Below are positions 55,753 through 64,000 of a stretch of DNA of 64,000 nucleotides, piece after piece. This DNA comes from Planoprotostelium fungivorum (taxonomy: Eukaryota; Evosea; Variosea; Cavosteliida; Cavosteliaceae): contig MDYQ01000060.1 in the NCBI GenBank assembly GCA_003024175.1, forward strand, positions 1 to 64,000. Reading direction: 5' to 3'. Each line of letters begins with the position of its first letter. The first letter of the stretch is position 1. The position numbers and the translations under genes were made by a program. The notes under the pieces are model-generated. The model searched no databases. It saw only the letters and a program-made list of their open reading frames with translations, and was not told where the DNA came from.

Positions 55753-58591
55753 ATGACCAAAACTATCATCGAATGGACGATTGAAGGTGAGGAATCCTTT
55801 GGTAGACTTCATGTGATTGATCTTGGATCAAGGCAGCGCTGCGGGTGTGCGCAGGTGTTTGGAGAATGGAATGCCCATAGATTCACAAAACGAAGAAGGT
55901 AACACTGCTCTCTTCTACGCTACAGCCGAAGGACATATGGAGGTGGATGATTCATCTCTCTCTCCCTCACTCTGTTCAGATCATCTGCATTTTATTAGAA
56001 CGCGGATGTCGTCTTGATATCTCCAACAAATACGGTAGCACTCCATTGCATGAGGCAGCCAGATTGGCCAGACATCAGATCTTCGACACGCTTATACAAG
56101 TAAGAGATGGAAAACCAACGATCCCATCTGAATCACACGACAGGCCGGTGCAGACATCCACGCTCGAGATGAAAACGATTGGGCCGTCATCCATTATGCC
56201 GTCAGTTCACAAGACACAAAGATCGTCAACGCCGTCCTCGAAAAAGGTGACAATCACATCCATCATATCACATGCATCATCTCCGTATCATCCACATTTC
56301 CACTCATCCACCTCAGCCGGTCAGATGTCCCTCGTGGCAACGACGAAAGAAGGTTACACTCCCCTGCACATCGCCGCCTCATGCTGCAACATGGAGATGG
56401 TCAACTTCCTCCTCCAAAACGGCGCCACCTTCGACATGACAGACAACCAAGGGCGAACGGCTCTCTCTTTCATCTCGGTATCAGGTATGACGTCTCACGA
56501 ATGAATCGTGACGTCATTCATCGTGACGTCATTCATCGTTGTAGATGCCCCCGCTCCCGTCGAATTTCCTTCTCTTGCTTTGAGGGCCTCGGGAGTGTGT
56601 GCTGCTCTGAAGACAATGATCAACAAGCAAGATTTCTCTGACGTCACTTTCTCCGTACAACAAGACAATGCAGACCCAGTGACAATCTATGGTGGGACCA
56701 TCTCATCATCTCTCCATTCGTGACACACGTCGGAGACGATTGTGAGATTGTATGGATCTGACCGTGATGATAGGACACAAGGCCATCATTTGCAGTCGCT
56801 CGGAACATCTGAACACGCTGATCGATCAATATTCCTCCACGGCTTCTTTCATGAACGAAGTCAACTCTCCCGTCATCATCACCGGCATCCAACCTGCATC
56901 CTTCTTGGCCATACTCGAGTACCTCTACACGGGTGAGCGGATGAAATTTCGTCGAAATTTCGATGACGTCATCAGGTACCATCGATCGATTTTGGATGGC
57001 AGACGGTCTGAGTGCACCTTACGAGGGCAGTCGAATGTCTAGAATGGTACAGACTGAAGAGGATACCTACCAGTGCATGCTGTTGGCTCTCGACTTGCAC
57101 GTACAATCCGAAACGTGAGATCTCATCGAAATTTCATCGCGATTGACGCGAGACAGGTTCATGCTGGAAGACTTACGACAACTGTGCGAGAGAGTTCTCA
57201 TGTTTGTCGTGCGTCCACGACAGCACACACCCATCTTAGAGATGTCACCCATCATCCAAGCCAGCGTGAGAGACGAAGAGCCTCCCTCTCCGTTCGTCAA
57301 GTTCTGTGCCACATATGTCATGCTCAACTACAATCTCATCATAGACATTCCAGAGTTAAAGAGGGCGCTATTGTTCGCCTCCGGTGTATTAGATGCATCC
57401 ATGCTCATCAGTCGGGTCAACGTCGATGTGAGTTGTAGATGGTCAATAAAATGACTTAACTTGGATCAGACGGCGAGAGGCATGAAATGGTTGAAGCCGG
57501 CATCCACGGTGCAATGGACGTCACAGCAGAGTCTCATGACTGGAAAGAACCTGAAAACTGCACTGAGTGAGTCGTCTACATCGTTGTAGATGGATGACAT
57601 CGCGGTAGGTATCTTCAACAAGAGCACGAAAGATCCGAAGGCCATGTATTTCTCCGAGCCCGTGGATCCCAAAAAAATTCACGCGCCACTTTATTTTGAG
57701 ACCATTCGATTTCCAATGGATTTCGGTACCATCAAGGTGATGACGTCACGTGACGTCACGCTGAAGCCTCCAGGACAAATTCGACAAGAAACTCTATCGC
57801 ACGGTCGAAGAGTGGATCCACGACATGCAATTGGTCTTCTCCAACGCTGTCCTCTACAACCCGAAAGGTGACGCATCTGAAGTGATGACGTGGTATGACG
57901 TCATCTGACGTCATCGTTGTAGAACACGAAGTCCACAAGACGGCGAATCACTTGAGCGGTCTCTTTGAGGGCAGACTGAGGAACGTGAGTTGGGAGGTGG
58001 CAACGAAGACGGAACAAGTCAAGTCATTGAAAGAGAAGAGGAGGAAAGAGAAGCGTAAGCCCTTAGAACCCGTTCACGTCCCCATCTCTAAGCCACAACC
58101 GGTGAGAACGATGACGATGTGATGGTGATGATGGTGATGATGATGATGATGCAGTTCACGGTGGAAGAGAGGATGCACCTGGCAAAGACAGTCATCGGCT
58201 TGTCATCTGATCTCCTCTATCGGTCTCTCGAGATATTGAATGCCGGACACACGGTGGGCTCGTTGTAGATGGAATGGATCGAGGAGCTCACACAGTGACA
58301 GGTGCAGATGATGGACGATGATGACCAACCGATCGGGGAGGTACCCGTGGACACTGTAGACGTCGATTTCGGACAGGTGGTGTATGTCTTTACATCCATG
58401 AGTTGAAGGATCGCAGGTCAGCGACATCACTTTGAAAAAGTTGGAATCCATGTTCAAGAAGAACGTCCCCAACTATCAACCTCTACCGAAAGGTGATGCA
58501 TCATCTCGTGTATGGAGAGTGATGCATTTTAGACAACACGAGTGTTCCGACGACGAGTATACCTGTTGGGGATCCAATGATCGAAATATGA
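55753..58591 (+). CDS. ankyrin - BTB - bromodomain - NET fusion protein
   Basis: About 720 residues. Start MTKTIIEWTIEG; then ankyrin repeats (GNTALFYATAEGHME, GSTPLHEAARLARHQIFDTL, NDWAVIHYAVSSQDT, GYTPLHIAASCCNMEMVNFL, GRTALSF); a BTB domain (DFSDVTFSVQQDNA, GHKAIICSRSEHLNTLI, PASFLAILEYLYTG, and helices LEDLRQLCERVLM); a linker; a bromodomain (KTALSIFNKSTKDPKAMYF, SEPVDPKKIHAPLYFETIRF, PMDFGTIKDKFDKKLYRTVE, VFSNAVLYNPKEHEVHKTAN, i.e. PMDFGTI and the acetyl-lysine Asn in YN); Lys-rich KSLKEKRRKEKRKPLEP; and an extraterminal NET domain (TVEERMHLAKTVIGLSSDLL, VDTVDVDFGQVSDITLKKLE). It ends PKDNTSVPTTSIPVGDPMI plus EI. Introns join all parts in phase with no stop between BTB and bromodomain. 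Bromo+NET is BET/GTE-like chromatin reading; BTB may dimerise or recruit a ligase. Confidence 0.82.
57575..57590. repeat. intronic palindrome TCTACATCGTTGTAGA
   Basis: Lies in the short intron that joins the linker to the bromodomain of the fusion gene. Using the acceptor GCGGTAG just downstream keeps the frame; the acceptor inside the palindrome would give a stop. Confidence 0.75.
58110..58151. repeat. GATGGTGATGAT microsatellite in an intron
   Basis: ATGATG-rich repeat within the intron that precedes the NET domain of the bromodomain fusion gene. Confidence 0.8.
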
Positions 58592-58730
58592 AACAGATGT
58601 CTTTATTTCCTTGTCCATGTTCTCTCATTCTCATTTCCGGTGGGTTCGTAATGTTCGCAATCGTCTGTGCACATTCCGGCGGGATCATTGTGGTTGATGG
58701 TGGCCACGCTTGAGACTCTTGACGAAGCTC

Positions 58731-59249
58731 TTAGCCTCGATTGGGCATAGCACGCCTTCGATCTGGATCTAGATGGTCACGACCCATTTTGTGATGGACG
58801 TCCTCACCCTCTGTGGCTGTTGAATCCATTTGTTTCCGTTGTGAAAAGCAAGAGAAGTTCATCATCTCAACACACTCGAAGCCGTCCTCCATGTATGTTG
58901 GCGCCTTGTTGGCATGTTCGAGAAGGTATATCGTCACGATGTCTTGATACAGGTTGTGATAGTCCATGGTGTCTCTGATGTGGGGTGTTTGTGTTGTTGT
59001 GTCGAGCAGAATGTAGAGAAAGCCGAGGAATCGGGGAGACTGCCGGCTTTCCTGTTTCAGAATAAAACCCGCGCGAAATTGGAACACGGCCTGTAGAGCG
59101 TTCGTGACATTCTCTTCTGTGAAATCGATCGTGATGACACTTCAGTTTCATGATGACGATGAAGGTGCGGTGCATTTACCTCTGATCCAAAGCGATGAGT
59201 AGATGGGTCAAGTAGCTGAGAGCAATTCTATGCTGACGATACCAATCGA
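58731..59249 (-). CDS. fragmentary unrecognised gene, 3' part
   Basis: Two exons read in phase: DWYRQHRIALSYLTHLLIAL, then VITIDFTEENVTNALQAVFQ, KQESRQSPRFLGFLYILLDT, DTMDYHNLYQDIVTIYLLEH, FECVEMMNFSCFSQRKQ, ending NRG. The sequence looks genuinely coding, but I find no convincing upstream donor. Coding-like scraps further 5' (RYNAELKYKDTFHDLSLFED near 59280-59350, EERLSRESQVHRMFDEFHRT near 59500-59560) are interrupted by stops. It may be a decayed gene or one with non-standard splicing. No family recognised. Confidence 0.4.
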
Positions 59250-59799
59250 CTGAAGTTTGTGTGGTGTGCATCCGGCTCCTTATTTTGTGTCCTCGAACAG
59301 CGATAGGTCATGAAAAGTGTCTTTATACTTGAGCTCAGCGTTGTATCTGTAACTCGAGACGGTGACCGTCGATCATTCCCTCCTTCCAGTGATTCGCTAT
59401 TAATCATTCTGGAGGCGAAGATGAACAATATTACCTTCTATTATGTGAAGCGGCGACAAGGATTAGCTGTCAGATTGCCTGTCTGCTTCTGTTCTATGAA
59501 ATTCATCAAACATCCTGTGCACTTGGCTTTCTCTCGACAAACGTTCCTCCATATGGACTTCCTTACACCTCTTCGAACAGCTCTATTCACCAAGTCACGT
59601 GACCATTTCGCCCAACCGTCGGTAGCGATCTCCAATACCCGGACGCGGCAGCTGATCACATCGATCACATCAGGGAGACGTTAGACCCACAGGAGCAGCG
59701 ATGATCGAGACCACACGACCTTCACCTCTACAATATTTTCGTGACAGTTTTCAAAAAAAAATATCCACAACAGGAAGCATCAACAACCAACACATCAAC

Positions 59800-61534
59800 A
59801 TGAGCGCCACAGAGGAAGAGCGCATGAACGCTCTGTCGATCTCTGGATCGTCTGATGCAGATAAGACGGAGAACCAAGAGAGTCCGGCACAATCTCCAAG
59901 GATTGAGGAACCATCTCCAAAGATTGAGGTCACCACCTCTTCACCCCGTCAGACGGAACCAGATGGATTCAATCTGACCGAAGAGAGGAGAAAAGCAAAG
60001 AAGGGACGGGGTTTGTTTGGTGGAAAGACGAAAACAGAGAAGCAGGTGTCGATTAACGGTGAGAATCGTATGAACGTCGCGTATCGGATTCTCATCTTCT
60101 TCAGCGTTCAACTTGGTGGACGAGACATACAGTGAAGAGGCGGTGGGTGTAATCGGTTGAGAGCTCTCGAATGACGTATAGTAGGTCGATCAGATATGTG
60201 TGGATATGTTGGATCCTGACAAGGGAATTCCTTTGGGAAAGCACAAAAATGGCCTCTTAGAGACGGTAGATAACTGCTTCACCGGTGATTAGATCGATGA
60301 TATAATCTTCTCTTCCTCACATACGACTCAGGAGAGGAAGCTTTCGATTGGATCAAGAACAGATTGAATCTTTCCGGCGAAGATGAAGTGATTACCATCC
60401 ATCATGATTACCTCTAAACCCAAAAGGTCATCCAAAAAGGGCAGACTCTGTTCATGAACCGAAACGTCTTCCATTCCGTGACAAAGAAACACGCTTCCTT
60501 CCACAAGAAATCCGACATCCTCTACCAGTTCAGGGTAATGGTCGTCCATCACGATGTTCGTGTTGACGTGTGAAAGTTATACAACCCTCCATCGAACAAC
60601 GAGCCCCTCAACACCCTCGCAAAGAGATACATGTCTGACTTCACAGAGAACGCTGCAGAGTTCTCAACGAACCTCGTCAACCTTGCCATCCAGACTGTAT
60701 CCGCCGCTCTCAACCCCAACGGAAGTCTAGATTACAAGGTGAGCTCTTCATCACCTCCATCGTGATGTCGTTGTCCATCATCTGATGAGTTTTGTAGAAG
60801 GCCGAAGCCTCCGAACAATTCAGAAGACTTTCCTTCTCTTCCACCACCCTCCAGAAGGTGATCCATCTACAACGATTCATTCGAATGAAACTCATCAGGT
60901 CAACGTCGACGGTCTGAACGAAGACGAACGACTTGTCTTCTTCATCAACGTCTACAACACCCTCTACCTCCACGCTCTCATCATGCATGAGCTGCCGAGT
61001 TCGACTCAGGCGAGAAAAGCCTTCTGGCAGCACACCTACGACATTGGCAGCAAGCCCCACTCATTAGAATCCCTCCACTCTATTCTGAGAGGTGAGACTT
61101 CCGTCTACACCGTTGTAGATGACCGAATTTCAGGATTTTCCAAGTCGGTTGTATTGAAGGGTAACCCAATCATTCACGCCCTCTTGTTCAATGGTACGGA
61201 CACTTCACCATCTGTGTCAGCCTACAGCGTGGCTAATTTTAGCACCGAGACCAAGGAGAAGGCCAGACTATATTTGGATCGTGCTGTGCAGTACAAGTCA
61301 GACACGGACGAGGTAGATCTACAACCCGCCATATTGTTTTCTCATGCGAGGCAGGTGTGGCTACCCAGACACTTTAAAGACTTCAAAGAGGACTTTGGAA
61401 GCAACGAGAGAGATGTTCTGACCTTCCTCGCTCAATATTCTGCGGACAAGACGTGCCATTATCTCAAGACGTACGTGAAGACCATCATCATCAAGTACAA
61501 CGAGAACACCACGGAGAAAGTCAAGATCGTATGA
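59800..61534 (+). CDS. DEP - DUF547 protein
   Basis: About 430 residues. MSATEEERMNALSISGSSDA begins a charged, Ser/Pro-rich N-terminus (PSPKIEVTTSSP, KKGRGLFGGKTKTEK). A DEP-like domain follows (TGEEAFDWIKNRLNLSGEDE, VIQKGQTLFMNRNVFHSVT, FHKKSDILYQF), which in other proteins helps membrane or GPCR docking. The C-terminal DUF547 domain reads DERLVFFINVYNTLYLHALI, SRxY-type YDIGSKPHSLESLHSILRG, NPIIHALLFNGTDTSPSVSA, LPRHFKDFKEDFGS, VLTFLAQYSAD. DUF547 resembles the catalytic fold of transglutaminase-like or cysteine peptidase proteins, and in Dictyostelium and plants it is found in multidomain proteins of unknown role. The DEP+DUF547 pairing is known in plants and amoebae. Introns include the palindromes at 60866 and 61104. 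Confidence 0.82.
61104..61119. repeat. intronic palindrome TCTACACCGTTGTAGA
   Basis: Near-perfect copy inside the last intron of the DEP-DUF547 gene; the true acceptor lies further downstream. Confidence 0.75.
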
Positions 61535-62529
61535 GTCTAAATACGAAGATATTTATATAAATAAAAGTTGTCTCTCGCAGGACCCCAATGCATGTACCTG
61601 TATCGAGTCAGTGTCCACCATTCGAACGAGGATGAACCCCAAGTTTGAAAGAAGAAGAGTCGTGGCAGAAGAGGTCAGAGACTCGAGAATTCACTCTGCT
61701 CCTCTTAACACTCCGACTCGCCATTACGGCTGTCTTGAGGTTCGTAGAGTATGCTCGAGTTTCATCTCTGTCTCTTCCCTCTCATGTTCGTGCCCTCCCG
61801 TCTTCTCGCTGTTGCTGCCTCCCTCACCTCGTCGTCCGTGAAGAATGATAAACCAACCCCGGAAGGCTTTGACGGGAGCATTGCTAGATCTACACAAGTT
61901 TTCCATCAATTCCAGGTTTTCGTCGGCTTTTCACCGATCGGCAGAGTTAGTTCGGCGATAAAAACACACGATGTGATACTTCGTCATCCAATCACCCAGC
62001 AACCTACAGTAGAAATGTCTTCAGGTGCTGATTGTTACGAAGCTAGTATAGAAGCTGACCCACCTGACGCCATACGAAACCCTGTAGTTTATCCTGGGCT
62101 TGCTCGAGGTTAGATCTAAGTGGTGGCGGGAGATTTGAAAATAGTAAACGGTTACGAGCCCTGGTTTAAGAGGTGCCTTCTGTCGGAGGTAGATGGGGGC
62201 AGATGGGGTCATTGATACTTAAACAGAAAACCCGTATTGTAAAGTGGAATCACAAGAGTGTCGGATTAGACATAAAGTCTCTAATGGGAGATGCAAAGAG
62301 GTGAGTTACTGTCAGGGTTACTTTTCGGTGGATGTCGATATGGACAATTGAAGAACAATAATGGCTGTGTAATGTGGTGAACACGAAGGAATGATAAAGG
62401 AAGAAGACTGCTTCAGAGAACTTATTGAGATGCATGAACCTGTTGTTTTCTTTTGTTTAATAGGAGCGGGTTGAAAAGAGGAGGCGATCTGATTGGTGAT
62501 GTGAAGTCCACTTTTATTCCCACATCCGA
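61535..62529. other. intergenic region with no recognised gene
   Basis: Nearly 1 kb. A 120-residue plus-strand frame at 61751-62113 begins with a hydrophobic, signal-like MLEFHLCLFPLMFVPSRLLA but has no other support. No RNA gene or mobile element signature is visible. Confidence 0.4.
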
Positions 62530-64000
62530 ATGACGGAACACATCATCATCCAGACGGAGCCTGGGTATGCTTCAAGGGTGATCGAGTATTTAGAGGAGTT
62601 GTACCAAATCCAACCAACAGATCAAGCCGATGTGATCAAATCGGGTGATACATCATCGATTCATCTTTCACACCTTCTAATCCCGTCAGGATCAACTAAA
62701 TTCATCCGTTACCAACGAGTCAGTGATGAGACGCTGAGGAGCATCAATAAACATGGCATCCTAAATCGCTACATCATTCGAGTGTATCACTCTCAAATGA
62801 CTTTCGATTCGAACGATCAAGTGAGAGATCTTCGTCTCATCAATTCTAACCATCTTCCAGATCTATCAGTGGCTGCGCGATCACCTCCACCATCAAGATA
62901 GGTGATGTGATTCAACGATCGCCGACTGAATTCCATACAGATCGTCACGTCTGCAGTGTTATCCCCCCCAAGACACCATGAAGCTGGGCGACCTACTCCT
63001 GTCGAGCATGGAGAAGGAGACAGAACAAAGATTGTCCAACGATCCACAACTATCACGTGTGAGTCGAACGGCTGCATCAGTCACGTGATCGATTCCAGGA
63101 ACAAGAATTTTCCAAGATTTATCCTAGACTGAGCCCCACGAATTTCACGCACATCATCTCCCTCTTGAAATGTGAAAACAGGTGAAATCCATCCAGTTAT
63201 CGATCTACAACTCTGTAGATGGATGTGCGGTGTATACGATAAAGATCTGTGGTACGAACCAGATTCCAGCGGAACGGTCACTCGTGAAGATGGAAAGATC
63301 AAGAAGACCAAAGTGAGCTCGTCTACACTTTTGTAGATCGACACCGACATCATCAGAACAAGAACACGAAACTGTCACCCGCCGTGGTGGAGGAAGAAGA
63401 GAGTGGAGAGAATGTCATATCGAGGGCTTATCACAAGCTGAGAGAATCCGTGGAGCGATTCTCCATCGGTAGAGGTCACTTGACGTCATACATCCTGATC
63501 TGAAGACAGAAATCCCAACGGAATTCCTCGCTATAGACATCGGATCTTCACCTGGAGGTATGACACAATACTTGTCGAATCGACTAGTCGACAAGGTGAG
63601 ATGTGATGTACGTGATTCTCTTGTGCTGATGTGATCGTGTAGAGCTCGCAATCGAAGGTTTTACCTCCTCTCACCATTGTAGAAGAAGGGTCAACGTTAC
63701 CTACAGAGCAGGTGATGAGAGGATATATATCCACGAGCCATCGAGTGACTCGTTGTAGATGATCAGAACGGGTGCCGTCATCTCCATCGATCCCGCCAAC
63801 CTCACTCTACCGTCGGCACCCGGCGTCTTTCATCTATCTACAATGGCTGAGAAGGCCATCTTGCAACTCAACAGTCTCCCCCCCGTTCATTTGATCGTGT
63901 GTGACATCAACACGATACCTGAAGAGGCCATAGACATCATATCACCTTTCGTGTCTCTCATCGGGAGTGGTGGTGAGAAGCATCAAGAACACGATCGACG
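62530..64000 (+). CDS. FtsJ-like RNA methyltransferase, 5' part (runs off window)
   Basis: The N-terminal part MTEHIIIQTEPGYASRVIEY is followed by an uncharacterised domain (EELYQIQPTDQADVIKS, QIYQWLRDHLHHQD, KIYPRLSPTNFTHIISLLK) and then, from about 63520, an SAM-binding motif I, LAIDIGSSPGGMTQYLSNRL, as in FtsJ/RrmJ 2'-O-methyltransferases (D(L/I)G(A/S)(S/A)PGG-TQ). AVISIDPANLTLP and HLIVCDINTIPEEA are the following acidic motifs. The catalytic Lys-Asp-Lys-Glu set is not all inside the window. Several introns end in TGTAG within palindromes (63204, 63322, 63751). It is not clear whether the substrate is rRNA, tRNA or a cap. Confidence 0.75.
63204..63337. repeat. two palindromic 3' splice sites in neighbouring introns
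   Basis: TCTACAACTCTGTAGA (63204-63219) and TCTACACTTTTGTAGA (63322-63337) end two consecutive introns of the FtsJ-like gene; the acceptors are at 63218 and 63336. Confidence 0.8.

Noticed and set aside
55753-57450. Treating ankyrin-BTB and bromodomain-NET as two genes
   Set aside because: The linking introns are of normal size and phase, and no start codon or gap separates them; transcript data could still overturn this.
1-64000. tRNA, rRNA, transposon or virus-derived sequences
   Set aside because: No cloverleaf-compatible segments, transposase, reverse transcriptase, integrase or capsid motifs, or long terminal repeats were found by eye; a covariance-model and repeat-library search would be decisive.

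Overview
The window is nuclear DNA from a compact eukaryotic genome. Almost every gene is broken by short introns (mostly about 35-80 nt, usually GTGAG or GTAAG at the 5' end and CAG or TGTAG at the 3' end). Genes lie on both strands with small gaps, often 60-130 bp and once only 12 bp. I see no rRNA, tRNA, CRISPR array or recognisable transposon. The content suggests a ciliated, phagotrophic unicellular eukaryote: delta-tubulin and an FBF1-like transition-fibre protein sit close together, next to a secreted WSC-GH71 alpha-1,3-glucanase, a DEP-DUF547 protein and a Con-6/KGG stress protein. A protosteloid amoebozoan of the Planoprotostelium/Protostelium type fits this mix, but that is inference from gene content, not from a marker gene. 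All gene spans below include introns; splice sites were read by eye from frame continuity and family similarity.

Layout. 1-930: no gene recognised, short tandem repeats. 0.9-9.4 kb: dienelactone hydrolase, a MOB1 kinase activator lacking a visible N-terminus, a TPR/MYND/SET protein, a secreted Cys-rich protein, a small acidic protein, a LysM protein and ITP pyrophosphatase. 9.6-12.8 kb: mitochondrial elongation factor G1. 13-16.6 kb: an unrecognised protein and a 2OG-Fe(II) oxygenase. 17.2-21.9 kb: Con-6/KGG repeat protein, a gamma-glutamyltransferase-like membrane protein without the usual catalytic Thr, and complex III subunit UQCR11/QCR10. 22-25.8 kb: a Thg1-like reverse polymerase (its last exons duplicated across an N) and a tandem-PHD protein. 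25.9-32.6 kb: ciliary block (delta-tubulin, an orphan gene, FBF1). 32.8-38.6 kb: one very large Gly-rich/PH-domain gene. 38.8-47.9 kb: PET100-like protein, Pol I subunit A34.5, an orphan, a HEAT-like giant, proteasome RPN7 and CacyBP/SIP. 47.9-50.2 kb: gene-poor, with a decayed NAD-epimerase. 50.2-58.6 kb: alpha-1,3-glucanase, SAGA subunit SPT20, and an ankyrin-BTB-bromodomain-NET fusion. 58.7-64 kb: a fragmentary gene, a DEP-DUF547 protein and the 5' part of an FtsJ-like methyltransferase running off the end.

The two strongest oddities are (i) the single gene at 55753-58591, which joins ankyrin repeats and a BTB domain to a BET-style bromodomain plus extraterminal (NET) domain; and (ii) families of short palindromes living inside introns of unrelated genes: TCTACAACGTTGTAGA (often carrying the 3' splice site in its right arm), TTTTGGCGGGAAA, GAAATTTC pairs and TGACGTCA. 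One unrecognised gene has a candidate 20-nt intron that is almost nothing but the TTTTGGCGGGAAA motif.
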